Below, piece after piece: positions 22,165-34,257 of a DNA stretch of 64,000 nucleotides. Under the pieces are notes generated by a model. The model was not told where the DNA came from, did not search any database, and worked only from the letters and a program-made list of their open reading frames with translations. The first letter of the stretch is position 1; each line of letters starts with the position of its first letter. Origin of the DNA: Asterias amurensis. Taxonomy: Eukaryota > Echinodermata > Asteroidea > Forcipulatida > Asteriidae. The stretch covers positions 21,079,832 through 21,143,831 of the forward strand of contig NC_092649.1 of assembly GCF_032118995.1 (NCBI RefSeq), in the 5' to 3' direction. Made by a program: the position numbers and the translations under genes.

Positions 22165-24396
22165 CTAAACGTATACAATGTCATTCTCGTCTTGCTCAGC
22201 TCCGTTCAATATTTGTTCATCCGTCTGGATTTTGCTCATCTGCTCCGTTGGATTCTCTCTTGTATCCGGATTCTTTGATGAAACCTCCGCCTCTTCATTT
22301 CTCTCTGGAGCAGAGGTTGCAGTTTTATCATCTAACTGCAGACTCGACAACGACAAACGTTGAGGGAAACCTCTTGCTTTTGAGCTTGGACTACTCTCTT
22401 GTAATGGTGTCGAAGGGCAGGAATGATGGTTGTTTTTGTTTTTATTATTAATGTTTTCACCGGGAACCATGTCGGTTATTACCGTACACATGTTATCCTT
22501 GAAGGGATCTTGGGTGCTGATTACTGGTGCAGAAGCGGGTATGCTCACTTTTTTTGGAAGTGGAGCTGCATTATTGGTCTCTTTGAAACTTGTGGACTGC
22601 TTCGGCATTTTCAGAGCTAAATTGTTTTTTGTGTTGTCCGCCATTTTATCATCTGCGTTATTGGAATGCAATGTTTGAGGCTTGAAGGTGCTAATGCTGT
22701 CATCGAGTGGAAGAGAGACACCTCTTGGGTAGAAACCAGTCGGAGATGACTGTGGACTTCCAGAAGCTAGTGGAAGTGTTTCTGTTTGAACAGGCTTGCC
22801 TTGTTGGACTTGCATGGCATTTGTAGTTGGGTTGTAGTCATTTGCCTGAAATGTCGCTGAAGCGTCAAAGTCTCCACTTACAAGTCGATAAGAATCCACA
22901 CTGTGTGCGTTCAAATCATGACTCGTCTTTCCAGTGATGACATTGCAACACATGCATTTAGTGCACACCATACACATGGGTTTTTCTTTCCCGCTGACTG
23001 TGTACCGAAACGGCTGAGTAGCTACGTAGCTCATCAGCGCGCACATAGCAAACTCGCAGATTCTGAATGCCAGCTGGTACCAAACCCAGGACCAAGGCTC
23101 TGGAACCTTTTCACCCAACGGTCCATACACCACTAGAATGCCGTACAGCTGAAGCAGCCCAATTGTTACTCCAAAGAAGGAGGTCAGCAGAGTCACCTTG
23201 ATTGCACTACTCCAATTATTTCTCGGTTTCTTCATAAACGGGGAGATGCCGTAAAGTGATGTAGTGCGCTTCGTCATGCTGAGTCGGTTCAACTCGCGGA
23301 ACTGTCGCAAGGACGAAATGTGAAGTCTGCGAAATATGACAAGATAGCTGACGGACAAGAAGAGTCCCCAGATGAGAAAGACTCCCTGGCAGAGGAGCAA
23401 CAAGACTTGAGCTTTTGTAAAAAGTCCCACCATCACGTCAACCAAAATAGAAATTGTAAAATGAAACGTGATCATGGCCGACAGTGCTTTAGGTCCCTGT
23501 ACCTTCCGTGACACAAGTTGTGTTTTAGTCGAATTCAGCAACGCCAGGAATAAGATGCTGAAAGCAGATGATAGACACGGGAACCCCATACCAAGAAGCA
23601 TGTATGCAACTGGTAGTGGGAATATCTGCTTAAAGTTATACGCGTCCACAAAGAGATACACTGCGCGATCCACACCCATTACCAACATCATCAGGTTCAG
23701 GGCGACAAAGTAACCCATGCTCAACAGTCGACGTTTCCTCAGACGAATCAGACTCACCAAGGAATACAACGCCAACAGAGCAAAGAGTGAGCCGAGGATG
23801 TAAATATGAATGTACCAGAAGGACCCATAGAGGGGTAAGGCTATCTCCCAATCTGGAACCGGCTCTGCAAATGGTTGGAGCTCTTTGGTGTCTGGTTCCG
23901 GTTCCGAAGAAGGCTCACCACTTGGTTCGGGCTCCGGTTCTGAATAAGGCTCACCACTTGGTTCGGGCTCCGGTTCTGAAGAAGGCTCACCACTTGGTTC
24001 GGGCTCCGGTTCTGAAGAAGGCTCACCACTTGGTTCGGGCTCCGGTTCTGAAGAAGGCTCACCACTTGGTTCGGGCTCCGGTTCTGAAGAAGGCTCACCA
24101 CTTGGTTCCGGTTCTGGAGATGTTGGCTCACCACTTGGTTCAGGTTCTGGAGATGTTGGCTCACCACTTGGCTCTGGTTCCGGTGTTGGCTCACTTGTTG
24201 GTTCGGGTTCCAACTCAGTGGTAAGCTCACTCGTTGGTTCTGGTTCTGCAGTTGTTCCACTAGGTTCAAGGAAACCATCTGTAGAAATATCTGTTCCAGT
24301 CTGGTCAGCAGCTGCATTGGTTGTGTCTGCCGCACAAACATGCAGACAAACTATGCAAGTCAAAAAGATAACCAGATGAAAGTTACGGAGTGCCAT
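22165..24396 (-). CDS. PRRT3/PRRT4-like proline-rich seven-pass membrane protein
   Basis: The product is a 743-residue membrane protein with an uninterrupted CDS. A signal peptide (about 1-22, [20 protein letters not shown]) is followed by an acidic Pro/Glu/Ser ectodomain (about 45-170) made of 12-residue [12 protein letters not shown] repeats. Seven hydrophobic segments lie near 196-220, 226-250, 268-291, 308-330, 338-357, 405-425 and 440-460. A Cys cluster ([10 protein letters not shown], 485-494) looks like a palmitoylation site, and the tail is long, Ser-rich and disordered, ending IVYV. The [13 protein letters not shown] and [17 protein letters not shown] stretches fit my memory of the PRRT3/PRRT4 core, a family of poorly known function. 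The ATG at 24396 is chosen because it starts the signal peptide; the longer frame upstream begins with TTG. A divergent 7TM family is the alternative. Confidence 0.78.
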   Translation of the reverse strand: MALRNFHLVIFLTCIVCLHVCAADTTNAAADQTGTDISTDGFLEPSGTTAEPEPTSELTTELEPEPTSEPTPEPEPSGEPTSPEPEPSGEPTSPEPEPSGEPSSEPEPEPSGEPSSEPEPEPSGEPSSEPEPEPSGEPSSEPEPEPSGEPYSEPEPEPSGEPSSEPEPDTKELQPFAEPVPDWEIALPLYGSFWYIHIYILGSLFALLALYSLVSLIRLRKRRLLSMGYFVALNLMMLVMGVDRAVYLFVDAYNFKQIFPLPVAYMLLGMGFPCLSSAFSILFLALLNSTKTQLVSRKVQGPKALSAMITFHFTISILVDVMVGLFTKAQVLLLLCQGVFLIWGLFLSVSYLVIFRRLHISSLRQFRELNRLSMTKRTTSLYGISPFMKKPRNNWSSAIKVTLLTSFFGVTIGLLQLYGILVVYGPLGEKVPEPWSWVWYQLAFRICEFAMCALMSYVATQPFRYTVSGKEKPMCMVCTKCMCCNVITGKTSHDLNAHSVDSYRLVSGDFDASATFQANDYNPTTNAMQVQQGKPVQTETLPLASGSPQSSPTGFYPRGVSLPLDDSISTFKPQTLHSNNADDKMADNTKNNLALKMPKQSTSFKETNNAAPLPKKVSIPASAPVISTQDPFKDNMCTVITDMVPGENINNKNKNNHHSCPSTPLQESSPSSKARGFPQRLSLSSLQLDDKTATSAPERNEEAEVSSKNPDTRENPTEQMSKIQTDEQILNGAEQDENDIVYV
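23898..24240 (-). repeat. Coding minisatellite (36-bp then 33-bp units) in the PRRT-like ectodomain
   Basis: Six tandem 36-bp units start at 23900, 23936, 23972, 24008, 24044 and 24080. They are followed by degenerate 33-bp units to about 24240. The units encode [12 protein letters not shown] or [11 protein letters not shown]. One unit has TA instead of GA and reads YSEP instead of SSEP. The unit lengths are multiples of three, so copy-number change keeps the frame. Confidence 0.9.
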
Positions 24397-24493
24397 GTTG
24401 TCCCCGATTTGCAGTATATTCGGAAACTCAAATGTTCTCAAATTGACTCGTTTTCATCAGCTTTGCATTGAACCATCCTCATTTTGGTATGAT
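24397..24493 (-). other. 5'UTR portion of the PRRT-like CDS exon, after a strong splice acceptor
   Basis: On the minus strand a long T-rich tract ends TTTATTTCAG just before 24493, a near-ideal 3' splice site. The 97 bases between it and the ATG would be 5'UTR, so at least one noncoding exon should lie upstream. I could not identify it. Confidence 0.55.
24438..24482 (-). promoter_or_regulatory. Short upstream ORF in the PRRT-like 5'UTR
   Basis: ATG AGG ATG ... ATT TGA encodes 14 residues and ends 41 nt before the main ATG. It could dampen translation of the main frame. That role is inferred from position only. Confidence 0.4.
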
Positions 24494-25205
24494 CTGAAAT
24501 AAAAAAAATAAAAAAAATAGTATTTTATTAGTTTATTTTAGAGTTTTCAATTTACTCACCACATGTACCGCTAAAGAGCCCAGCATTCAAACAAAAGTCA
24601 AGTAGCTTGGTTGTTACAATTGTTTACTGGCACTTACTCTTCAATGAAACTAAAATTGTGCCAACAATCAATCACACAGTTGCACAACTTTTTGTATGCA
24701 AGTCGCCAGACACACAGGCCACTTCAAGGCCACTTCAAGGTGTGGGCTACAATTATTCTACAATTATTTTATTCCAGAGGCTGTTGCCACCTACTCCTAG
24801 GGCTAAAACACGGTTAACCCCTTTACAGTCCATACGGATGTAGGCTTGGGTATCATCAGTCCGAAGCCTGGCTGGTACAGCAGAAAGCACTACCTAAACC
24901 AATTTTACGTAGCAAGTGTCACGACCGGGACTCAAACCCACACTCTGCTGATCAAACAACAGAGATTGAATCCGGTGCTTTAGCACCCCACTTTTATTAA
25001 TTAATGTATGCATTAACTGATAAAGGTCTTGGTCCTTAAGGTCTTTGTCTCGGACTATCAGGTCTTGACTACAACACTGCACACAGGGTATATTATCAAT
25101 GCCTGGGTATAAGGCCCCTAGACTTTTGTCATTCATTAACTCATTTCGTTAATGAGACAAAGAGTCGTAGTGTTTCAGCATTATTATACTTTGTTGGCTA
25201 TCTGG
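24494..25205. other. Upstream flank of the PRRT-like exon, with a SINE fragment at 24890-25000
   Basis: The fragment (minus) has GGTCGTGACACTTGC and TGATCAGCAGAGTGTGGGTT. No first exon could be called. Confidence 0.45.
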
Positions 25206-25541
25206 CTAAGGGCACTGAACACATTTGGTAATTGTCAAAGACCAACATTTTATGCATAAAATAACAAATCTGTGAAAATTTGGACTCAATTGGTCATCGA
25301 AGTTGCAAGAAAATAATAAAACAAAGAACATCCTAGCTGCACAAACTTGTGTGCTTTCAGATGCCTAAAAAAGGCTTTTTTGAATGAGAAATTACCTCTT
25401 TCTCAAAAACAACATTATTTCAGAGGAATCTGTTTCTCACAATGTTTTATACTATCAACAGCTCTCCATTACTCGTTACCAAGTAAGTTTTCATGCTAAA
25501 AATTATTTTGAATAATAACAAATAGTGTCCAGTGCCTTTAA
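25206..25541 (-). mobile_element. Family A TTAA-MITE, copy 9
   Basis: A reverse copy ending GTGTCCAGTGCCTTTAA. The central hairpin is reduced to AGATGCCTAAAAAAGGCT. Confidence 0.72.
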
Positions 25542-25779
25542 CACCGTTAATGAAATCAACAGTGTTATGTATACTTTGTGTTAGCACAGCCAAAGTGATG
25601 AAGACTGACATATCCCACTAACTTGTTGTTTTGTTGTCATAATATAAATTGGTTGCCATCACTCAGTAGGAGTTCAATTTTACCTGTTTCCTGTCAGATA
25701 AGTACTACACTGTATATTTTATGTAAATTACCAATCATGAACAGTTTTAGGGTGTGTGTGCTTTAATTGAAGTACAATT

Positions 25780-26345
25780 AAGGAATAAAGGCAGAGCCAC
25801 ACTGCAGCGATAACGAAAACGATAAAGATCACGACGCAAAGAGAATGCATTCTATTGGTTGAATTTGTTCCACGCTTAAAGACACTAGACACTATTGGTA
25901 ATTGTCAAAGACCAGTCATCCCACTTGTTGTAGTTTAACTTAAATGTATAAAATAATAAACCTGTAAAAATTTGAGTTCAAATGGCTACGAAGTTGCGAC
26001 ATATGAATGAAATTATAAAACACCCTTCTCACACAAAGTTGTGTGCTTTAAGATGCTTGATTTCGAGACATCAAATTCCAAATCTGAGGTCTCAAAATCA
26101 AATTCGAATTTCTCGAAAACTACGTTACTTCAGAGAAAGCAATTTCTCACAATGTTTTATACCATCAACCTCTCCCCATTACTTATTACCAAGTAACTTT
26201 TTATGCAAAAAATTATTGTGAGTAATTACCAATAGTGTCCACTGCCTTTCATCAACCAATCAAGGGCGTGCATTTTTATCGCTCTTGTTTTCGTTCTCAC
26301 TTTCGATCTCGCTATATTGGGCCTGTCTGTGTGAACGGGCCTTAA
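25780..26345. mobile_element. Inverted-repeat element split by a Family A copy
   Basis: The left part (GCGATAACGAAAACGATAAA ... ATTCTATTGGTTGA) and the right part (TCAACCAATCAAGGGC ... TCGCTCTTGTTTTCGTTCTC) are inverted relatives. Family A copy 10 (25876-26250) lies between them. Confidence 0.62.
25876..26250 (-). mobile_element. Family A TTAA-MITE, copy 10 (nested)
   Basis: A full-length reverse copy with left TTAA at 25876, inserted inside the 25780-26345 element. Confidence 0.75.
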
Positions 26346-26632
26346 AAGTGTTTGGACACAGTCTTCACTGCGTGGTAATGGCTGTTGGTGGCTGGAGCTG
26401 TTAACGGACCGAGCCAGGGGCATTCGTTTTCAAGACATAATATACATTGATTGCCCTCTCTAATTAGGAAAACAATTCCACCTGTTTCCTGCCAGTGAAT
26501 AATGGAGCAGATAAGGCTACATGTTACATTATATAATTGCAAATTACCTATCAAAGACAGTTTTATAGTGTGTGACTTACATGTAGCTACATGTAGATTC
26601 AATCAGATTATGTAATAGTTGTCAGGCAGGCT

Positions 26633-26946
26633 GTACTTCTGGTAATTACTCCACAAGTTAATTTTATGACTTACTTGGTAAAGAGCACTGGAGAGTTGTT
26701 AGAAATTACCCCTTTTCAAATAATGTAGGGAAAGAGGTGATTTTAACAAAAATTATTGAATCTGAAAAAAGGATTTAGGCGTGAAGCCTTTCTGAGACAT
26801 CTGAAAGTACACAATTCTATGCAACAGGGTTTTTTTTTTTTTTGACAATTTTCTAATCCATGCATATTATATACATGTTTGGATACACTGAAGGAGAATA
26901 CTGGTTTTTGACAATATTACAAAAAGTGTAGGCTACCCTGCCTTTA
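26633..26946 (+). mobile_element. Family A TTAA-MITE, copy 11
   Basis: A diverged copy: GGTAATTACTCCACAAGTTA at left, GGTTTTTGACAATATTAC at right, ending CCTTTAA. Confidence 0.62.
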
Positions 26947-27304
26947 ATAAGAGTACCATCAAAGAAGCGAAAGGCTCAAGCACAAAACAAGGTTTCAAAT
27001 TACGCGCAGTTCTGAGAAGCCAAAATGAAATGGACAGCATTTTAACTGCTTTCCATTTCAACCGCAAGCATTTTCTCAAATCCGGTAACATTAATAATCA
27101 CATCAAAAACACACACAGCTAGGATGTGGTACCATGAAGGAACAACTTGCCTCCATGTGTCATAATGAATATTAAACTTTTATAAAACACATCATACACC
27201 GGTGCATGTTTTGACCCTTTGCACAACGTACCATCGCAAAAATGTGCGCCTCTTTTGAACCGCCATTTTGGAAGTCAATTCCTCGCATACGTTTTTACTA
27301 GCAG

Positions 27305-27545
27305 GCTTTTTCCTTCATGGAGGCAATTAAGGAGATTGCCTCAATGCCTTGGTGTCCTTTAAATGCTCTTGAGCCACAATAGAAATTTACAATTTCCTCA
27401 TATGGTAATAAGGTAGAAAATGCCTTGGTGCCCTTGCCCTCTCAACAACGAAGCATTTTTTAAATGCTCTGGAGCCACAGTAGAAATTTACAATTTCCTC
27501 ATAGGGTGACCTTTACCTTCGTGCCATTGCCCTCTGAACAACGAA
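27305..27545 (-). mobile_element. Family F repeat, copy 4 (tandem parts)
   Basis: It contains CATGGAGGCAATTAAGG. The block TCTGGAGCCACAGTAGAAATT appears twice (about 27367 and 27468). Confidence 0.55.
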
Positions 27546-27552
27546 GCATACA

Positions 27553-27797
27553 GGGCCCAATTTCATAGAGCTGCTAAGCACAAAAATTTGCTCAGCATGA
27601 AATTTTTGCTTTGATAAAAACAGGATTACCAACCAAATTTCCACATGATTTTCAGGATAAGCAAACAACAGCTGAATACCTGTAACAAGCAATATGCACC
27701 AAATCGAAATTAATTTGGTTGGTAATCCTGTTTTTATCAAGGAAAAAATTTCATGCTAAGCACATTTTTGTGCTAAGCTGCTATATGAAATTGAGCC
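27553..27797. mobile_element. Family E foldback element, best copy
   Basis: It runs from GGGCCCAATTTCATAGAGCT to TATATGAAATTGAGCC. The arms with GGATTACCAACCAAATTTCC and complement form a long hairpin. Confidence 0.7.
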
Positions 27798-28573
27798 TGA
27801 GCCTGTTCTGGCAAATACATTTCTTTTTATGCTAACTGTCATACTAGAACCTGATGTATACAAATCCATAAATTTTGCATTGTTCCAAAACCCATTGAAA
27901 TGATTGCCATGTGGTAAAGAGTGCATCGCCTACGCATTTGTTTCAAATTGTACTTGCAATACGCTACTTTAAAAGTGTCTGCAAATGCAAGGTCAACAAT
28001 GTTATCAAGCTATCCATGCTCCACTTATAGATAAAGCCCTCAGCTACTCCTGTACATTGTACTTATTCAGGAGTTAATGTCACCAAGTTCAACACCATTG
28101 TGCAATAAAAACAGGAACCTGGAATCCTATGAATGTAGTACCATAAATCTGACTTGTACTTGTGTGGGTGTGGGTGTAGGAATGTACATTGTAAAAAAAC
28201 AAGTGCACTGTACCAGGAGTGGCGGTTTCAACTTTGCGCCGTGTTCAGTTTTCCGAATGACCAAACACATATGTGACTGTGTTCGCATTGGTTTGTGCGG
28301 GCGGCAATAATTTGTCGCATACACTGCAGTACGCTCTCAATTAAAATGAGAGTCATGCAACCACAGTCCTGCCCTGAAATGCTTGCAAGCGCCCGCTTGA
28401 AAGGCGAAACAAACACAAAGGAAACTTTTTTAAATTGAGGACTGATTTATTTCATGAAAATGACAGATTTTATGAAAAATATCTGACATCCAAAATGCAC
28501 CACCTCCATGTATTGGCCATGGAATGGTAATCTGGTGACAATAATTACGTAATAGTTCTAACATGTCTTACAT

Positions 28574-28949
28574 AGGGACTTGGATTGGGCGAGTTGGTCT
28601 ATGAAAAGTATTTGAAACCTTTATAAAATGCATGGTTGGAAAGATGTTTTTGAGAGTAGAATATGATGATCCAAACAATAATGCCATGAAATTGCATGGT
28701 GATCCTAAACGCTGTGAACTAACACGACATGCCATTTTGTGGAGTCAAATTTGTGACACCACCAAATGGCCGACCGTTTTAATTCGCAAAACGAAAGGAA
28801 AACAATGCAATTTACGAGGCATTATTGTGTGGATCATTATATTTGACTTTTAAAACACAGGATAACAATTATTATGCATTTCATAACGAACGGCTTCAAA
28901 CACTTTTAATAAACCAACTCACCCGATCCAAGGCAATGTGTCTCTTTAA
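28574..28949 (+). mobile_element. Family C TTAA foldback, copy 5
   Basis: A diverged copy. It ends GATCCAAGGCAATGTGTCTC then TTAA, which also serves as the left TTAA of the next Family A copy. Confidence 0.68.
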
Positions 28950-29305
28950 GGGCAGTGGACACTATTGGTAATTACTCAAAATAATTATCAGCATAAAACC
29001 TCACTTGGTAATGAGTAAGGGGGAGAGGTTGATAGTATAAAAAATTGTGAGAAACGGTTCCCTCTGAAGTGACGTAATTTTTGAGAAAGAAGTAATTTTC
29101 CACGAATTTGAGGTCTCAAAATCAAGCATCTGAAAGCACACAACTTCATGTGACAAGAGTGTTTTTTTCTTTCATAGTTATCTCGCAACTACAACGACCA
29201 ATCAAGCTCAAATTTTCACAGGTTTGTTATTTTATGCATATGTTGAGATACACCAAGTGAGAAGACTGGTCTTTGACAATTACCAATAATGTCCATTGTC
29301 TTTAA
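28946..29305 (+). mobile_element. Family A TTAA-MITE, copy 12
   Basis: Full length, directly abutting Family C copy 5 through a shared TTAA. Confidence 0.78.
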
Positions 29306-30145
29306 GCTGTGTTCGCATTTTACTTTTTCTGTGGCTGCCAGGCGGAAAGTTTCCATGACTAGGTTTGGTGTTCTATCGTGGGTTCACACCTGGCCTTATA
29401 TTTTGCGACGTTTGCATTAAGTTTTACAGCATGACAGCGCGGAGCTGGTCCCATTGGACTTTTTATCAGCCTCGCTAAGTTACCGTGGCTGCGTGGCCTG
29501 TTAGTTTTACGTTGCAGTTGCGGTAAGTTGAGGTCAGTTTACCATGATTTAATTTTGTCTCTCACGTTATTTTAACATATTTTAACAAGCGAAAAATTCC
29601 AATGGGAACATGGCTTCACTTAAGATTTAAATTACAGAGCTCCAAAATCTTTTGTCACAGGAAAACAGATATCAGGATACCACTGTGTAGTACAGCAATG
29701 TCCTGTATGTTATGTTCATTATACAAAAATGAGAGGCTCTCAAAGCAAATTACAAATATAATTTTGTTATAAATACTTTTTGCATTGCAAGTGTACCAAC
29801 CAAAACCAATGCCTTTTTTCATCATGTAGTATTACCCAAAATCATTCACCTGTCTTACTATGTACTTCCTGTTTACGCTTCAAAATGTTTTATCAAAAGC
29901 CCCATCCATGCATGAACTGCAAATACCACTTGTTATTTCTACTCAATCTACAGAGCTTTGCAGAAACCACAAAGACCATGCAATAGTCAAGGTCATAACC
30001 TTTGACCCTGTGTTCATTTTTTTTAAACCGTGTCACTGTCAGCAATGTTGGCAAAGAACCTTGTCGTATAGAACCTTGTCATTGGCATAGAACTGCATAC
30101 AGGATGTTGACTTTTTAGTTACATCTCCTTCCAAACCTAACTGTA
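29306..30145. other. No feature recognised
   Basis: Unique-looking AT-rich DNA with no ORF of note. Confidence 0.4.
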
Positions 30146-30475
30146 GAGGCACTGGACACTATTGGTAATTACTCAAAATAATTATTAGCATAAAAACTTA
30201 CTTGGTAATGAGCAATGGAGAGCTGTTGGTCGTGTATTAAACATTGTGAGAAACGGCTCCCTCTGAAGTAATGTCATTTTGATAGAAAGATGTAATTTCT
30301 GACTCAAATATTAAAAGACTTCATGCCATCTGAAAGCACACAAATAATTATGCAACTATGGTGTTTCTATTTCATTATTCTCTGGAAAATTTGATGACCA
30401 ATTGTGTCCAAATTGTCATATAGTGGGATACATCCAGTGAGAATACTGGTCTTATATAATTTTAAGCCAACAGTG
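30146..30475 (+). mobile_element. Family A TTAA-MITE, copy 13
   Basis: The left end CACTGGACACTATTGGTAAT is well kept; the right end (ACTGGTCTTATATAATT) has decayed. Confidence 0.65.
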
Positions 30476-31903
30476 TCTAGGTTTGCCTTTATTAACAGTG
30501 TCCGCATAGAACCTTGTCATTGAAATCAAACTTTGTCGTCCAGGATGTTGACTTTTCGGTTTTCTCTTGATGGCCTTAACCATGTTAACATCACTTGTGA
30601 CGTTACTTTTTGAGAGCAAATGTTCCAAACTTATCTCCAACAGTCATCAGACATTGTATCAATAAAGATTACAGGAAACAATGCCAAGGTGATCTGACAG
30701 ATGTTTGCTAGTGTAACATTTTCAAAAACAAATAGAATTTGGCTGTCAGAGATGGAGCTTTTAGAGAAAACCAACAAGACCACACAGGGCTTGTGGTTCA
30801 AAATGTTTACAGGATCAGAATTTTTTTATAAGACCATATGATAGAATCAACTAAGAAAAAATGGTTACCCAGTTTAGCATGCATTTAGTTTTTTAACTGT
30901 TTTTACTTTCAAGAACAGGTGCCAGAAAAGATTGAAAGTGTTCTTCATTATAATTGATCAATAAAATTGAATCGTACTTCATAAGTTCAAAGTCAACATT
31001 TGAATTTATATGTTATTTTTTGTTCAGACAATAATTTCACATAGAAACATCAAAGAGAAAACCACAAAGAATTTTCCAGATTCACTGTGTGGGCTCTTTA
31101 AACAAAAAAACAAAAAAAGTACTTTATAGGCCTTGACTCGTTTCAATTCAGCATGCTTCTGCCAAACATTTGGGTCCAGCAGAATGCACCAGAAAAAACC
31201 TTGGGAATACCCTGGACATTTTTATGTCATGTAAGAGACCTATGTTAAATATTTCAGGGTAAACATCTCTTGATTATTGAGGTTTAACAAAATTACAACA
31301 CCCTGAACAACATACCAGCAAAAAAATGACTGTTTTTAACAAACCTTACATAAAAAACACACAAAACTGCATGGAAAATGTTAATGATATTTAGCCGAAT
31401 ATTAGCAATTGAGCTTTTATTATAAAACCATTTTAACTAACTTTGAAGGCAATGAAGTTGGCCATATAAATTAGTCCTTATTTTAATTTAAATTTTAACA
31501 AAATGTGATTTTCTTCCTTCATCTACGTACATAAAGAATGTATTATTGTTTCAATGACTTTCGTTTTACAAGATTAAACAAAAAAATCACGAGCTTTGAA
31601 ACTATTGGAAGACAACACTTAGCCACACAAAGCAAATTGTATATAAAATACATTTATGTGAACTAAATACAAATCATTTATCACAATTTTTGTTTGTGTC
31701 ACTGTCACGTGAATATTTACTGTACCCTTGGTCAGGCCAAATAAGGCTTCCTTTTTAAACGGAAACAAATATTTCTCTTTTGACAATCTCAGAAGAATTT
31801 ATTTTTTTTCTTCAAAAAGCCAGCCGGTTTTCTTTAAATATGTGTCGGCTGGCCATTTAAAAAAAAAAACCTTCTTCTCAATTTTTTCCAAAAGGCTGGA
31901 TGC
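30476..31903. other. No feature recognised
   Basis: AT-rich, with no supported ORF and no repeat family I recognise. Confidence 0.4.
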
Positions 31904-32211
31904 TTAAAGGCAGTGGACACTATTGGTAATGTACTCAAAATAATTGCAAACCACCTCTCGGGTTCATGGACAATGTACATTGTTATATGAAAATGAACAC
32001 TACATTATATCGGTACACGTTTGGTAATTACTCAAAACAAATATTAACTTGCGTCCAACAAGGGTGTTTTTTCTCTCATCATTTTCTCGCAACTTCGATA
32101 ACCAATTTAGCTCAAATTTTCACAGGTTTGTTATTTTATGCTTACATGTTGGGATACACCAAATGAGAAGACTGGTCTTTGACAATTACCAAACGTGTAC
32201 CTTCCCTTTAA
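31904..32211 (+). mobile_element. Family A TTAA-MITE, copy 14 (two left ends)
   Basis: GGTAAT..ACTCAAAATAATT at about 31925 and a second GGTAATTACTCAAAACAAAT at about 32023 both precede one right half, as if two copies had recombined. TTAA is present at both outer ends. Confidence 0.65.
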
Positions 32212-32582
32212 CAATACATGCGGTTTTCAATTAACCATAGTATAGCAAGCAGTACTAATTTCAGCAAGATCCATTTATACGGGTGATCACACCTTGGGGA
32301 TTTTTTCCCAGGTTTGTCAGGGATTTTTTGAGCACATTTGTTGCGCCTCAAAGGCTTTTCTCAATTTACCTAGGAATGTTAGAACTTACACTTGGGAGCA
32401 ATTTCCCTTTAAGTACACATGCTATAGATTACAAGTTTCCTGAAAACTTAATTTCCCTGAGGAAGCAAATTTGTCATACTTTTTTGTTATTTATTGCCAA
32501 TCATCTTAACGATCATTATGCTACAGGAGAAGAACTTTGGGAATTTTCTTACCAACATAAAACAGTGTTATTGAGAACTTGC

Positions 32583-32770
32583 AGGCCTGTATGCTTTGTT
32601 TTTGAAAGGGCAAGGGCACCAATAAGGGCATTCTTCCCATGGTAAAGGGCGCCCTATGAGGATATTCTACTGAGCATTTCAAGGGCACAAAGGCATAGGC
32701 ACCATCGGCAATGGCGGAAATGGCCAGGGGCAACGGAGGCAATCGCCTTCTCATTTGTGAAAAGAACCCT
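32583..32770 (+). mobile_element. Family F repeat, copy 5
   Basis: It contains TTTGAAAGGGCAAGGGCACC, AAGGGCGCCCTATGAGG and GGAGGCAATCGCC. Confidence 0.58.
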
Positions 32771-32786
32771 CCTGCTTATCACTAAT

Positions 32787-32865
32787 GTACCTGGGCGGGA
32801 GGTAGGAAATCGGCTGGGACTACTAATTCTATGTTTTGCTTAGTAGATCGAGGTGACTTCAGGCC
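32787..32865 (+). repeat. Unclassified dispersed repeat (partner at about 243-310)
   Basis: GGGAGGTAGGAAATCGGCTG and TAGTAGATCGAGG match GGGAGGTAGGAAATTGGCAG and TAGTGGATCGAGG near 250-300. Confidence 0.5.
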
Positions 32866-33291
32866 TATCATCATTGTTGTTTATGTACCCATACATGTAG
32901 TTATTACTCTTTTCAGAGCCAACACTCACTCAAAAGAGACATTCATAAATACCCCAGACAGTTTCTCTACTGATTGGTGGAGAGCGCGTCACGTGGGGGT
33001 GTTTAAACGGTTGATAATGACCAGTGTTATAACCGGCTGGCTTCCGCGTGTCAGGCGCGCAAGATTATCACGCGGAACGCAATTCATAGCTATTAGTAAC
33101 AGCGCGTTATCTACTTCTAGGCGCGCGCGCGTAATCTATTTCTAAGCGCGCGCGTACACACAACCCACGCGCAACAGACTCTTCACAAAGTTTTAGAAAA
33201 AAATATTTCAAACCCCGAATTTTCAACTGTCAAAGTGTCTGTAATTGTATTATTTTTTTAAACATTATTAAACAAAAGGGCATTTATGAAT

Positions 33292-33412
33292 GGGAATAAA
33301 AGAGTAGTGACTCGTTCTTAAACGTCCGTTTAAAACCTTGCAGGGCCCTCGTCGTCGACCCTGCCAGCTTTAAATGGCCGTGTAAGAACTCGTCGCCACC
33401 CTTTTATTCCCT
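33292..33412. repeat. Short inverted repeat (GGGAATAAAAG arms)
   Basis: GGGAATAAAAGAGTAGTGAC and its near-complement GTCGCCACCCTTTTATTCCC bracket GC-rich DNA. A GCGCGCGCG-rich patch lies just before it, at about 33120-33155. Confidence 0.55.
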
Positions 33413-33883
33413 TAATCACTTACTCAAAAGAGAGCCAACACTCACTCATAACAGATTTACACATGGTTGTCCCCGCAAGTTTTACTATTTATTTATAGTT
33501 AAATGTAGTTATTGTACTAGCATTGCATTTACACCACAATTTGTTTTGAAAATGTCTGCTCTTGCTGTTTCCATGCAGTTTATACTGTGACGCATGATAC
33601 CAGTAGCTTACATTGTACATGGTAGACCTATGGAATGTGCTACAAATTCAGGACTTAAAGAAATGCAGTAGCCCCTAGCACAAAGCCTCCACATGTTACC
33701 TTTCAATTCTTTCTTGTTCAGTAGTCTTGAAAAAGAAAATGCATCAGGAAGTTACTGAAAACTGCAGCGTGGGAATGTTTTGCGAATAGCCTGACAATTC
33801 ATGGCGTTTTTTTTTTTTTTTTTTTTTGAAGTAGCAAAATAATGATGCAACTTTTGATTGTTAAAAAAAAAACAGTGTTTGCT

Positions 33884-34257
33884 TTAAAGCCATTATACAC
33901 TTTTGGTAAACAGTATTGTCCAAGTCCCACACTTTGTGTATCACAACTTATATATAAAACAACAAACCTGTGAAAATTTAGGCTCAATTGGTCATCGGAG
34001 TCGGGAGAAATTAACGGGAAAACCCACTCACGTTTCCGCGCGTTTCGCCGTGTCATGACATGTGTTTAAAATAAATCCGTAATTCTCGCTAACGAGAATT
34101 TATATTGTTTTACTGTTTTCTCAAAAAGTAGAGCATTTCATGGACTAATATTTCAAGAGAAGTCTTTCACCATTACCTTCTATAAACCCTGTAAATTATT
34201 TGTAAATCTGTGAACTTTTTTTATTTTTTCTGTACCGAAAGGGTCCAATGGCTTTAA
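33884..34257 (+). mobile_element. Family D TTAA element, copy 2
   Basis: TTAA-flanked and collinear with 11578-11954, with only scattered substitutions. Its right TTAA is the left TTAA of Family A copy 15. Confidence 0.75.

Noticed and set aside
23787-24224. 145-codon plus-strand ORF across the PRRT minisatellite (and a 166-codon minus-strand ORF in another frame)
   Set aside because: Both are shadows: repeat units divisible by three keep all frames open. The real frame has a signal peptide and seven membrane helices.
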